Shown in pieces: positions 47,951-61,510 of a stretch of 64,000 nt of DNA (position 1 is the first letter of the stretch; each line of letters begins with the position of its first letter). The notes beneath the pieces were generated by a model. It had not been told where the DNA came from, did not search any database, and was given only the letters and a program-made list of their open reading frames with translations. The stretch spans positions 14,812,698 through 14,876,697 of the forward strand of contig OZ037765.1 in assembly GCA_964035545.1 (NCBI GenBank), written 5' to 3'. The DNA comes from Bugula neritina. Taxonomy: Eukaryota > Bryozoa > Gymnolaemata > Cheilostomatida > Bugulidae. Both the position numbers and the translations under genes were made by a program.

Positions 47951-50900
47951 ATATATACTGCAACACACTGAAACATACGGCAACATACTGAAATATACTG
48001 CAAAACATCTAAATATACTGCTACATACTGAAACATGCTGTAGCATACTGAAATACACTGCAACACACTGAAGTATACTGTAATATACAGAAATGTACTG
48101 TAACATACTGAAACGTACGTCAACATACTGAAATGTACTCCAACATGCTGAACTATACTGCAACATACCGAAATACACTGTAATATACTGAATTAAACTG
48201 CAACATACTGCAACATACTGAAATAAGCTGTACCATATTGAAATACACTACAACACATTGTAATATACTGCAACATATTGAAATATGCTGTAGCACCCTG
48301 AAATTCACTGCAACTTACTGAAATATAGTGTAATATACGGAATTGTACTGTAACCTACTGAAATATACTGTAACACACTGAAATATGCAGTCACATACTG
48401 AAATATACTGTAAATTATTAGAATTATACTGCAACATACTGCAACATACTAAAATACACTGTAACCTACTGATATACCCTGCAATATACTACAACATACT
48501 GAAATACACTGTAACATATTGAAATACGCTGCAACACATTGAAATATACTGCAACATACCGAAATATATGGTAAACTGCTGAAATATACCGTAACACATC
48601 AAAAAATACTGCAACATACTGAAATATACTGTAACACACTGAAATATACTGCAACTTACTGAAATACATTGTAACATACTGAAATATACTGCAACATACT
48701 GCAACATATTGAAATACACTGTAACATGCTGAAATACACTGCAACATACTGCAACATACTGAAATACATTGGAACATATTGAAACACACTACAGCACATT
48801 GAAATATACTGCAACACACTGAAACATACAGCAACATACTGAAATATACTGCGACACATTGAAATATACTGCAACCTAGTTAACTATAATGCAAGATACT
48901 GCAACATTCTGAAATACACTGTGACATATTGAAATACACTGCAACATACTGCAACATACTGCAACATACTACAACATACTGAAATACACTGTAACATATT
49001 GAAGTGCACTGCAACACATTGAAATATACTGCAACACACTGAAACATACGGCAACATACTGAAGTATACTGCAACACATTGAAAAATACTGCAACATACC
49101 GAAATATATGGTAAACTACTGAAATATACTGTAACACATTGAAAAAAACTGCAACATACTGAAATATACTGTAACACACTGAAATATACTGCAAAATACT
49201 GAAATACACTGTAACACACTGAAATACACTGTAACACACTGAAATATACTGCAACACACTGCAATATACTGAAACACGCTGTAACATACTGAAATACACT
49301 GCAACATACTACAACGTATTGAAATACACTGCAACACATTGAAATATACTGCAACACAATGAAACATACGGCAACATACTGAAACATAGTGCGACACATT
49401 GAAATATACTGCAACATACTGAAACATGCTGTAGCATACTGAAATACACTGCAACACATTGAAGTATACTGTAATATACAGAAATGTACTGTAACATACA
49501 GAAACATACGTCAACATACTGAAATGTACTGCAACATGCTGAACTATACTGCAACATACTGAAATACACTGTAATATACTGAATTAAACTGCAACATACT
49601 GCAACATACTGAAATAAGCTGTAGCATACTGAAATACATTGCAGCACACTGAAGCGTCCTGCAATATGCAGAAACGTACTGCAACATACTGAAATATACC
49701 GCAACAAACCGAAATTTTTGGTATACTGAAATATGTTGCAAACTAGTAAAATGTACTGCAACATACAGAAAATAACTGCAACTGTGCAATATAATGAAAT
49801 ATACTGCAAAAATACTGAAATATACTGCAACAATTTGAAAGTTACTGTATGATACTGACATATACTGAAACACATTGAAACATACTGCAAGATACTGCAA
49901 CATACTAAAATACACTATAACATACTGAAATACACTGCAACATACTGCAACATACTGCAACATACTGCAACATACTGAATTACACTGTAACATATTGAAG
50001 TACACTGCAATACATTGAAATTTACTGCACCACACTGAAACATACAGCAACATACTGAAATACACTGTGACATACTGAAATACACTGCAACATACTGCAA
50101 CATACTGCAACATACTGAAATACACTGTAACATATTGAAATACACTGCAACGCATTGAAATATACTGCAACACAATGAAACATACGGCAACATACTGAAA
50201 CATAGTGCGACACATTGAAATATACTGCAACATACTGAAACATGCTGTAGCGTACTGAAATACACTGCAACACATTGAAGTATACTGTAATATACAGAAA
50301 TGTACTGTAACATACTGAAACATACGTCAACATACTGAAATGTACTGCAACATGCTGAACTATACTGCAACATACTGAAATATACTGCAACGTATCGAAG
50401 TATATTGTAATATACGGACATCTACTGTAACATACTGAAACATACTTAAACATACTGAAATATACTTCAACATACTGAAATATACTGCAACATACTGCAA
50501 CATACTGAAATACACTGTAACATACTGAAACACACTGCAACACATCGGAATAAACTGCAACATACCTAAATATACGGTAATATACTGAAATATACTGTTC
50601 ACATTGAAAAACACTGCAACATACTGAAATTTGCTGTAGCACAGTGAAATTCACTGCAACCCACTGAAATATAGTGTAATATACGGAAATGTATTTTAAC
50701 ATACTGAAATATACTGTAACACACTGGAATATACTGTCACATACTGAAATACACTGTAAAATACTGAAACATATTGCAACATAGTGCAACATACTGAAAT
50801 TCACTGTAGCATATTGAAATACGCTGCAACACATTGAAATATACTGCAACATACCGAAATATATGGTAAACTACTGAAATATACTGTATCACATTGAAAA

Positions 50901-53900
50901 ATACTGCAACATACTGAAATATGCTGTAACACACTGAAATATACTGCAAAATACTGAAATACACTGTAACATACTGAAATATACTGCAACATACTGAAAT
51001 ACACTGTAACATACTGAAATATACTGCAACATACTGCAACATACTAAAATACACTGTAACGTACTGAAATACACAGCAACATACTGCAACATACTGCAAC
51101 ATACTGAAATACGCTGTAACATATTGAATTACACTGCAACACATTGAAATATACTGCAACACACTGAAACATACGGCAACATACTGAAATATACTGCAAC
51201 ACACTGAAACATACGGCAACATACTGAAATATACTGCAAAACATTGAAATATACTGCTACATACTGAAACATGCTGTAGCATACTGAAATACACTGCAAC
51301 ACACTGAAGTATACTGTAATATACAGAAATGTACTGTAACATACTGAAACATACGTCAACATACTGAAATGTACTCCAACATGCTGAACTATACTGCAAC
51401 ATACTGAAATACACTGTAATGTACTGAATTAAACTGCAACACATTGTAATATACTGCAACATACTGAATCATACAGCAACATACTGAAATATACTGCAAC
51501 ACATTTAAATATACTGCAACATATTGAAATATGCTGTAGCACCCTGAAATTCACTGCAACTTACTGAAATATAGTGTAATATACGGAATAGTACTGTAAC
51601 ATACTGAAACATACTGTAACACACTGAAATATGCTGTCACATACTGAAATATACTGTAAATTACTAGAATTATACTGCAACATACTGCAACATACTGAAA
51701 TACACTGTAACCTACTGATATACACTGCAATATACTACAACATACTGAAATACACTGCAACATACTGCAACATACTGCAACATACTGAAATATTCTGTAA
51801 CATATTGAAATACACTGCAACATACTGCAACATACTGCAACACACTGAAACATACGGCAACACACTCACATGTACAGCGACACATTGAAATATACTGCAA
51901 CATACTGAAATATGCTGTAGCATACTGAAATACACTGCAACACACTGAAATATACTGCAACATACTGCAACATACTGAAATACACTGTAACATACTGAAA
52001 TACACTGCAACATACTGCAACATACTGAAATACACTGGAACATATTGAAACACACTACAACACATTGAAATATACTGCAACACACTGAAACATACAGCAA
52101 CATACTGAAATATACTGCGACACATTGAAATATACTGCAACATACTGAAATATGCTGTAGCATACTGTAATATACTGTAACACACTTTAATATACTGCAA
52201 CATACTGCAACATACTGACATACACTGGAACATACTGAAATACACTCCAATATACTACAACATACTGAAATACACTGTAACCTACTGAAATATGCTGTAG
52301 CACACCGAAATATACTGCAACATACTGAAATATAATGCAAGTTACTACAACATACTGAAATACACTGTGACATACTGAGATACACTGCAACATACTGCAA
52401 CATACTGCAACATACTGCAACATACTGATACACACTGTAACAGACTGAAATGTACTGTAACACACTGAAATATACTGCAACATGCTGAAATACACTGTAA
52501 CATACTGAAATATACTGCAACATACTGCAACATACCGAATTACACTGTAACAAACTGAAATACACTCCAACATACTACAACATACTGAAATACACTGTAA
52601 CGTATTGAAATACACCGCAACACATTGAAATATACTGCAACACACTGAAATATACTGTAACACACTGTAATATACTGCAACATACTGCAACATACTGACA
52701 TACACTGGAACATACTGAAATACACTCCAACATACTACAACATACTGAAATACACTGTAACCTACTGAAATATGCTGTAGCACACTGAAATATACTGCAA
52801 CATACTGAAATATAATGCAAGTTACTACAACATACTGAAATACACTGTGACATACTGAGTTACACTGCAACACCTTGAAATATAGTGCAACACACTGAAA
52901 GATACGGCAACATACTGAAATATACTGCGACACATTGAAATATACTGCAGCATACTGAAATATGCTGTAGCATACTGAAATATACTGTAACACACTGAAA
53001 TATACTGCAACATACTGAAATACATTGTAACATACTGAAATATACTGCAACATACTGAAATACACTGTAACATACTGAAATATACTGCAACATACTGCAA
53101 CATACTGAAATACACTGTAACATACTGAAATACACTGCAACATACTGCAACATACTGAAATACACTGGAACATATTGAAACACACTACAACACATTGAAA
53201 TATACTGCAACACACTGAAACATACAGCAACATACTGAAATATACTGCAACACATTGAAATATACTGCAACATAGTCAAATATAATGCAAGATACTGTAA
53301 CATTCTGAAACACACTGTGAGATACTGAAAAACACTGTGACATACTTAAATACACTGCAACATACTGCAACATACTTAAATATACGGTAACATACTGAAA
53401 TATACTGTAACTCATTGAAAAACATTGCAACATACTGAAACATACTGAAGTATGCTGTAGCACACTGAAATACACCGCAGTTCACTGAAAAATAGTGTAA
53501 TATGCGGAAATGTACCGTAACATACTGAAATATACTGTAACATACTGAAATACACTGCAACATACTGCAACATACTGACATACACTGGAACATACTGAAA
53601 TACACTGCAACATACTACAACATACTGAAATACACTGTAACCTACTGAAATATGCTGTAGCACGCTGAAATATACTGCAACATACTGAAATATAATGCAA
53701 GTTACTACAACATACTGAAATACACTGTGACATACTGAAATACACTGCAACATACTGCAACATACTGCAACATACTGAAATACACTGTAACATATTGAAA
53801 TACACTGCAAAACCTTGAAATATACTCCAACACACTGAAGTATACGGCAACATACTGAAATATACTGCGACACATTGAAATATACTGCAATATACTGAAA

Positions 53901-55882
53901 TATGCTGTAGCATACTGAAATATACTGTAACACACCGTAATATACTGCAACATACTGCAACATACTGACATACACTGGAACATACTGAAATACACTCCAA
54001 CATACTACAACATACTGAAATACACTGTAACCTACTGAAATATGCTGTAGCACACTGAAATATACTGCAACATACTGAAATATAATGAAAGTTACTACAA
54101 CATACTGAAATACACTGTGAGATACTGATATACACTGCAACATACTGCAACATACTGCAACCTACTGCAATATACTGAAATACACTGTAACAGACTGAAA
54201 TGTACTGTAACACACTGACATATACTGCAACACATTGAAATATACCGCAACATACTGAAATATGCTGTAGCACACTGAAATACACTGCAACTCACTATAA
54301 TATAGTGTAATATACAGAAATGTACTGTAACATACTGAAATATACTGTAACATACTGAAATCTACTGCAACATACTGAAGTACACTGCAACATACTGCAA
54401 CATACGGAAATACACTGTAACATATTGAAATACACGACAACACATTGAAATATACTGCAACAGACTGAAGGATACGGCAACATACTGAAATATACTGCGA
54501 CACATTGAAATATACTGCAACATACTGAAATATGCTGTAGCATACTGAAATATACTGTAACACACTGTAAAATACTGCAACATACTGCAACATACTGCCT
54601 TACACTGGAACATACTGAAATACACTGCAACATACTACAACATACTGAAATACACTGTACCCTACTGAAATATGCTGTAGCACACTGAAATATACTGCAA
54701 CATACTGAAATATAATGCAAGTTACTACAACATACTGAAATACACTGTGACATACTGGGATACACTGCAACATACTGCAACATACTGCAACATACTGAAA
54801 TAGACTGTAACCTGCTGAAATACACTGTAGCATATTGAAATACGCTGCAACACATTGAAATATACTGCAACATACCGAAATATATGGTAAACTACTGAAA
54901 TATACTGTATCACATTGAAAAATACTGCAACATACTGAAATATGCTGTAACACACTGAAATATACTGCAAAATACTGAAATACACTGTAACATACTGAAA
55001 TATACTGCAACATACTGAAATACACTGTAACATACTGAAATATACTGCAACATACTGCAACATACTGCAACATACTGCAACATACTGCAACACACTGAAA
55101 CATACGGCAACACACTCACATGTACAGCGACACATTGAAATATACTGCAACATACTGAAATGTGCTGTAGCATACTGAATACACTGCAACACACTGAAAT
55201 ATACTGCAACATACTGCAACATACTGAAATACACTGTAACATACTGAAATACACTGCAACATACTGCAACATACTGAAATACACTGGAACATATTGAAAC
55301 ACACTACAACACATTGAAATATACTGCAACACACTGAAACATACAGCAACATACTGAAATATACTGCGACACATTGAAATATACTGCAACATACTGAAAT
55401 ATGCTGTAGCATACTGTAATATACTGTAACACACTTTAATATACTGCAACATACTGCAACATACTGACATACACTGGAACATACTGAAATACACTCCAAT
55501 ATACTACAACATACTGAAATACACTGTAACCTACTGAAATATGCTGTAGCACACCGGAATATACTGCAACATACTGAAATATAATGCAAGTTACTACAAC
55601 ATACTGAAATACACTGTGACATACTGAGATACACTGCAACATACTGCAACATACTGCAACATACTGCAACATACTGATATACACTGTAACAGACTGAAAT
55701 GTACTGTAACACACTGAAATATACTGCAACATGCTGAAATACACTGTAACATACTGAAATATACTGCAACATACTGCAACATACCGAATTACACTGTAAC
55801 AAACTAAAATACACTCCAACATACTACAACATACTGAAATACACTGTAACATATTGAAATACACCGCAACACATTGAAATAT
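47951..55882. repeat. 7.9-kb higher-order block, copy 1
   Basis: From about 47951 the sequence recurs downstream at an offset of 7,926 bp. After about 49310 the offset falls to 7,896 because copy 2 lacks 30 bp (three units) that copy 1 has near 49309-49340. This block lacks the landmark that marks the left array and contains more degenerate units, for example at 49690-49860. Substitutions between the copies are more frequent than in the 13.4-kb pair, so this duplication is probably older. Positions 51231-51250 are the uninterrupted counterpart of the transposon insertion site. Confidence 0.85.
49690..49860. repeat. Degenerate array stretch (copy 1)
   Basis: Units here lose the 10-bp register. 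GAAATTTTTGGTATACTG lies near 49708, followed by GTTGCAAACTAGTAAAATG, AGAAAATAACTGCAACTGTG and CAATTTGAAAGTTACTGTATG. The stretch recurs at about 57586-57756 (offset 7,896) and nowhere else in the window. It may be older, less homogenised array. Confidence 0.75.
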
Positions 55883-58800
55883 ACTGCAACACACTGAAAC
55901 ATACGGCAACATACTGAAATATACTGCAAAACATCTAAATATACTGCTACATACTGAAACATGCTGTAGCATACTGAAATACACTGCAACACACTGAAGT
56001 ATACTGTAATATACAGAAATGTACTGTAACATACTGAAACGTACGTCAACATACTGAAATGTACTCCAACATGCTGAACTATACTGCAACATACCGAAAT
56101 ACACTGTAATATACTGAATTAAACTGCAACATACTGCAACATACTGAAATAAGCTGTACCATATTGAAATACACTACAACACATTGTAATATACTGCAAC
56201 ATATTGAAATATGCTGTAGCACCCTGAAATTCACTGCAACTTACTGAAATATAGTGTAATATACGGAATTGTACTGTAACCTACTGAAATATACTGTAAC
56301 ACACTGAAATATGCAGTCACATACTGAAATATACTGTAAATTATTAGAATTATACTGCAACATACTGCAACATACTAAAATACACTGTAACCTACTGATA
56401 TACCCTGCAATATACTACAACATACTGAAATACACTGTAACATATTGAAATACGCTGCAACACATTGAAATATACTGCAACATACCGAAATATATGGTAA
56501 ACTGCTGAAATATACCGTAACACATCAAAAAATACTGCAACATACTGAAATATACTGTAACACACTGAAATATACTGCAACTTACTGAAATACATTGTAA
56601 CATACTGAAATATACTGCAACATACTGCAACATATTGAAATACACTGTAACATGCTGAAATACACTGCAACATACTGCAACATACTGAAATACATTGGAA
56701 CATATTGAAACACACTACAGCACATTGAAATATACTGCAACACACTGAAACATACAGCAACATACTGAAATATACTGCGACACATTGAAATATACTGCAA
56801 CCTAGTTAACTATAATGCAAGATACTGCAACATTCTGAAATACACTGTGACATATTGAAATACACTGCAACATACTGCAACATACTGCAACATACTACAA
56901 CATACTGAAATACACTGTAACATATTGAAGTGCACTGCAACACATTGAAATATACTGCAACACACTGAAACATACGGCAACATACTGAAGTATACTGCAA
57001 CACATTGAAAAATACTGCAACATACCGAAATATATGGTAAACTACTGAAATATACTGTAACACATTGAAAAAAACTGCAACATACTGAAATATACTGTAA
57101 CACACTGAAATATACTGCAAAATACTGAAATACACTGTAACACACTGAAATACACTGTAACACACTGAAATATACTGCAACACACTGCAATATACTGAAA
57201 CACGCTGTAACATACTGAAATACACTGCAACATATTGAAATATACTGCAACACAATGAAACATACGGCAACATACTGAAACATAGTGCGACACATTGAAA
57301 TATACTGCAACATACTGAAACATGCTGTAGCATACTGAAATACACTGCAACACATTGAAGTATACTGTAATATACAGAAATGTACTGTAACATACAGAAA
57401 CATACGTCAACATACTGAAATGTACTGCAACATGCTGAACTATACTGCAACATACTGAAATACACTGTAATATACTGAATTAAACTGCAACATACTGCAA
57501 CATACTGAAATAAGCTGTAGCATACTGAAATACATTGCAGCACACTGAAGCGTCCTGCAATATGCAGAAACGTACTGCAACATACTGAAATATACCGCAA
57601 CAAACCGAAATTTTTGGTATACTGAAATATGTTGCAAACTAGTAAAATGTACTGCAACATACAGAAAATAACTGCAACTGTGCAATATAATGAAATATAC
57701 TGCAAAAATACTGAAATATACTGCAACAATTTGAAAGTTACTGTATGATACTGACATATACTGAAACACATTGAAACATACTGCAAGATACTGCAACATA
57801 CTGAAATACACTATAACATACTGAAATACACTGCAACATACTGCAACATACTGCAACATACTGCAACATACTGAATTACACTGTAACATATTGAAGTACA
57901 CTGCAATACATTGAAATTTACTGCACCACACTGAAACATACAGCAACATTCTGAAATACACTGTGACATACTGAAATACACTGCAACATACTGCAACATA
58001 CTGCAACATACTGAAATACACTGTAACATATTGAAATACACTGCAACGCATTGAAATATACTGCAACACAATGAAACATACGGCAACATACTGAAACATT
58101 GTGCGACACATTGAAATATACTGCAACATACTGAAACATGCTGTAGCGTACTGAAATACACTGCAACACATTGAAGTATACTGTAATATACAGAAATGTA
58201 CTGTAACATACTGAAACATACGTCAACATACTGAAATGTACTGCAACATGCTGAACTATACTGCAACATACTGAAATATACTGCAACGTATCGAAGTATA
58301 TTGTAATATACGGACATCTACTGTAACATACTGAAACATACTTAAACATACTGAAATATACTTCAACATACTGAAATATACTGCAACATACTGCAACATA
58401 CTGAAATACACTGTAACATACTGAAACACACTGCAACACATCGGAATGAACTGCAACATACCTAAATATACGGTAATATACTGAAATATACTCTTCACAT
58501 TGAAAAACACTGCAACATACTGAAATTTGCTGTAGCACAGTGAAATTCACTGCAACCCACTGAAATATAGTGTAATATACGGAAATGTATTTTAACATAC
58601 TGAAATATACTGTAACACACTGGAATATACTGTCACATACTGAAATACACTGTAAAATACTGAAACATATTGCAACATAGTGCAACATACTGAAATTCAC
58701 TGTAGCATATTGAAATACGCTGCAACACATTGAAATATACTGCAACATACCGAAATATATGGTAAACTACTGAAATATACTGTATCACATTGAAAAATAC

Positions 58801-59135
58801 TGCAACATACTGAAATATGCTGTAACACACTGAAATATACTGCAAAATACTGAAATACACTGTAACATACTGAAATATACTGCAACATACTGAAATACAC
58901 TGTAACATACTGAAATATACTGCAACATACTGCAACATACTGAAATACACTGTAACGTACTGAAATACACAGCAACATACTGCAACATACTGCAACATAC
59001 TGAAATACGCTGTAACATATTGAATTACACTGCAACACATTGAAATATACTGCAACACACTGAAACATACGGCAACATACTGAAATATACTGCAACACAC
59101 TGAAACATACGGCAACATACTGAAATATACTGCAA
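55883..59135. repeat. 7.9-kb higher-order block, copy 2, part left of the transposon
   Basis: This part matches about 47957-51239 (offset 7,926, then 7,896 after the 30-bp loss). The match runs to the last base before the transposon, where ATACTGCAA at 59127-59135 equals 51231-51239. The copy continues on the far side of the element at 61674 and matches 51238 onward. The transposon therefore landed in copy 2 only. Confidence 0.9.
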
Positions 59136-59306
59136 CACAGTTGGTTTAAGGTCATACTTTTCATTTTCTGGCTCTTTGCCAGGTGCTTTATGTTCTATAT
59201 GAACAATGTTCCACTGATAGCTCGAACAGGTTGAATGTCACAGGAACAAAAAAAATATGAAAAGATAAAGAAACTCATGTTCTCCAATATACTTTTTTAT
59301 TTTTTT
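59136..59306. repeat. Left terminal inverted repeat of the transposon
   Basis: Besides the first 20 bp, blocks matching the right end in inverse order are GCTTTATGTT (59185-59194), GATAGCTCGAACAG (59216-59229), ATGAAAAGATA (59257-59267) and ATATACTTTTTTA (from 59287). Small indels and substitutions separate the blocks. Weaker similarity may run to about 59370. Confidence 0.85.
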
Positions 59307-60691
59307 CAAAAGCCAATTCATGTTTAAGTTATAGCTTGTTGAAAAACATAGTCCCCCTTCCACATTCTTTTCAATTTATACGCTCCTGACTTGTTATTGT
59401 GTCTCAATAATATGCCTTGTATTTGAGTGCTTGTTAGTCTCGCTTCACTAACTTTGCCTATACTTCACAAGTGCCAGTGCTGCTGGCTCAAAAGCTAAAT
59501 GTTATAAACTGTCAGCTAAAACCCAATCTTGTATTCCTAGGTTGGTTGGCCTAAATAAAACAATAGTCAAATCATGATTTCATGTTTTAAAAATTTACTC
59601 TATTCTAACCTGCTGCCTAGCTAGTTCTCTTTTTGATGTATAATTACAAAATTTGTGATACATTTTTTTGGCAACCATGTGATTTATAAAATGCAGTAAT
59701 GGTACTTATAATATTATATTATTATCATTATAATATATTATATAGTATTATGTGTGTTTTTATTATACTTCATAATATCTATTTTATTATTGTTGTTGCG
59801 CAAACAAGTGCAATTAACCTAGTTTTCAAAATGTACCTCTAAATTATCAGAATATCAGTTTAGATATTTTCATGCTTTGTTAGGTAAACCTAAAAAAAGA
59901 GGCTGTATTCCCAAAGTAAAGGGTGTTGAACTATGAACTATATTAGATTAGCCACTCTGCTACCAAGTGCATCAGTATAATATTATATGAATAGCTCTGA
60001 TGCTTTGTCTCCGGTGGCTGGCTGCGATATGATAACTTGGCCAACTTCCAAGAGTTTAAAATTGGCGCAATTATTCAAGAGGTTACATGCTGCACAGAGC
60101 TAGCAGTGATAGTAACCTTGCTATTGGCAGTACTTATTACAACTGCCAGCATATAAGCTGCATTGTAGAATGCCGTTGGGGTAGGCTAGTAAAACCAAAT
60201 TCTGCTCTCTAATATACCTTAGACACAATGCAGCAACATAATTGTTCGTTTCAAATTACATTGCCACCCTTACATGAGCTGTGGGCTTCATAAAGATTCA
60301 TATGATTAGAGATTTATGCTATAGGCTAGCTATGATGAAAATAACACACCATTGTCAAAGTTAACTTCAAGTATGTTGTTTTCCAGAAACTCAGTAATGT
60401 CCATTTATCTCTCGCATACAAATACTTATGTAATAGCATACAGTTTAAGTTTTATTTTAGAGCACATCTGCAAACTCTACAATAAGAGCTTGCTTTACCA
60501 GTCTATTTCAGACCTGTTTTTGTAGCTAGTAATACGCAAGCTACTTATTTTTAAACTTTTGGGTTATTTGTTCAAAACCATTTGCTTTGACTGCTATCAA
60601 CATGAATTGACAGCCTAATAATTATAACCCATTTGCGCGCGAAATATTTATGTAATGATAGTGACTCAAATAGTGCACGGTTTAGAAGCAT
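59307..60691. other. Transposon interior, left, no gene seen
   Basis: This is AT-rich sequence of mixed composition between the left terminal repeat and the tRNA-like relic. Both strands are closed by frequent stops and nothing exceeds 62 codons. I recognise no transposase motif or splice-like gene structure. A decayed gene with introns cannot be excluded by eye. Confidence 0.6.
59697..59785. other. AT-rich low-complexity stretch in the transposon
   Basis: This is almost pure A/T with repeated ATTAT and ATAAT words and imperfect dyad symmetry around 59720-59745, so hairpins are possible. It has no coding potential and no recognised site. It differs in composition from the array on either side. 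Confidence 0.7.
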
Positions 60692-60772
60692 GACTGCGTG
60701 GTCCAGAGGTTAGAGGCGTCAGCGACGAGTTGGTTGGTCATGGTTCAACCCTGTTTTGTTGCAATTTTTTTT
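60692..60772 (+). pseudogene. tRNA-like Pol III relic (SINE head or tRNA pseudogene)
   Basis: TGGTCCAGAGG at 60699-60709 fits the internal A box (TRGYNNARNNG). GGTTCAACCCT at 60742-60752 fits the B box (GGTTCRANNC). Their starts are 43 bp apart, close to true tRNA spacing, and a run of eight T at 60765-60772 would serve as a Pol III terminator. The fold is poor: I find no acceptor stem, the anticodon stem has mismatches and the base before the would-be anticodon is not T, and the T stem has G-U pairs and a mismatch. I therefore call it a tRNA-derived relic, not a working tRNA. I cannot identify a SINE body, and a match by chance is not excluded. Confidence 0.55.
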
Positions 60773-61510
60773 GTCAACTTATGCAAATCCTACGCATGTA
60801 TAATAAATATGGCTATAATTGTAAAGTTTTTTTTTAACTTTTGTTCAACAGTAAGACAACATACATGCATAATAATTAGATACTGAACACTAGACTAAAC
60901 CTTAAATTGATCTTATAGAATACAATGTACTTAAAATAATCATATGTGAATTAGAGAAACTGAAAGTATACACCTGCTGCGCTATAGACAGACCTTTACT
61001 GACAAGACTGCAAAGTGAAGTGATTTAGCTGAAATTAACTCTGCCAAACAAACAAAGAATTATGTTGTGCTGAGGCATTTTCAATATATTATTGTAACAT
61101 AGTGAGATGATTCAGCTAAGTGCTAATGTAAAACAGGGAACATTATATTGGCAGAAATCCAATAGATTGCCAATTTGTGCGAGAGGGTACTATATGTTAT
61201 TGTGATAGCGCAGAGCGGCAAACGTACTAGGAATGTTATAATTAGTCACAGGAGCGTAGCTAGAACCACCATATGAAGAATTTAGAAAATTGCAGTGAAA
61301 CTTGCAAAATGGTGTATGTTTTTACCAAATTGTGAAGAGCATAAACAGAATTTCAAAAAACAAAGAAAGTATATTAGAGAAAACATATCAAGGAATGTCA
61401 AGTTTAACTTTTAGACTTTATAAAATGAATCCCCTGTGCTACAGCAGTGGAACATGGAGGGTGTAAAATTTTACTTATTATGCAACAACTTTCTCAGAAA
61501 ATTTTTTATT
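60773..61510. other. Transposon interior, right, no gene seen
   Basis: This is AT-rich, non-repetitive sequence with no ORF. AGGAGCGTAGCTAGAACC at about 61250 recalls a GCGTAGC-type motif common in animal repeats, which would fit a nested repeat fragment. That is only an impression from memory. Confidence 0.5.

Larger units (their letters stand above)
1..59135. repeat. 10-bp-unit AC-rich minisatellite array, left part
   Basis: The whole stretch is made of 10-bp units starting ACTG (or ATTG, ACCG, ACGG variants). Two unit kinds dominate: A, ACTGAAATAY, and B, ACTGYAACAY. They mostly alternate, giving an apparent 20-bp dimer, with insertions of two or three consecutive B units. The consensus dimer is 45% A, 25% C, 20% T and 10% G on the plus strand, so the strands are strongly asymmetric. 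The 10-bp register holds for long runs and slips by 1-2 bp at a few places, for example an extra AT near 1801 and a 12-bp unit near 2801-2815. The array runs off the left edge of the window. I see no gene, promoter or RNA gene inside it. Any role in chromatin or centromere function would be inference. Confidence 0.98.

Noticed and set aside
51631-51888. Plus-strand 85-codon ORF, with its copy at 62067-62324
   Set aside because: It is also made of array units, open because several TGA/TAA-containing units are out of register. The second copy is part of the 7.9-kb duplication, not evidence of selection.
1-59135. CRISPR array
   Set aside because: Regular short repeats are present, but there are no unique spacers. 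Unit and spacing are the same 10-bp sequence throughout, and no cas-like gene is present.
60692-60765. Functional tRNA gene
   Set aside because: The A and B boxes fit, but I find no acceptor stem, a broken anticodon stem and no T before the would-be anticodon.
60698-60886. 62-codon plus-strand ORF in the transposon
   Set aside because: It overlaps the tRNA-like relic and a T run, has no recognisable motif, and is within chance length for AT-rich sequence.
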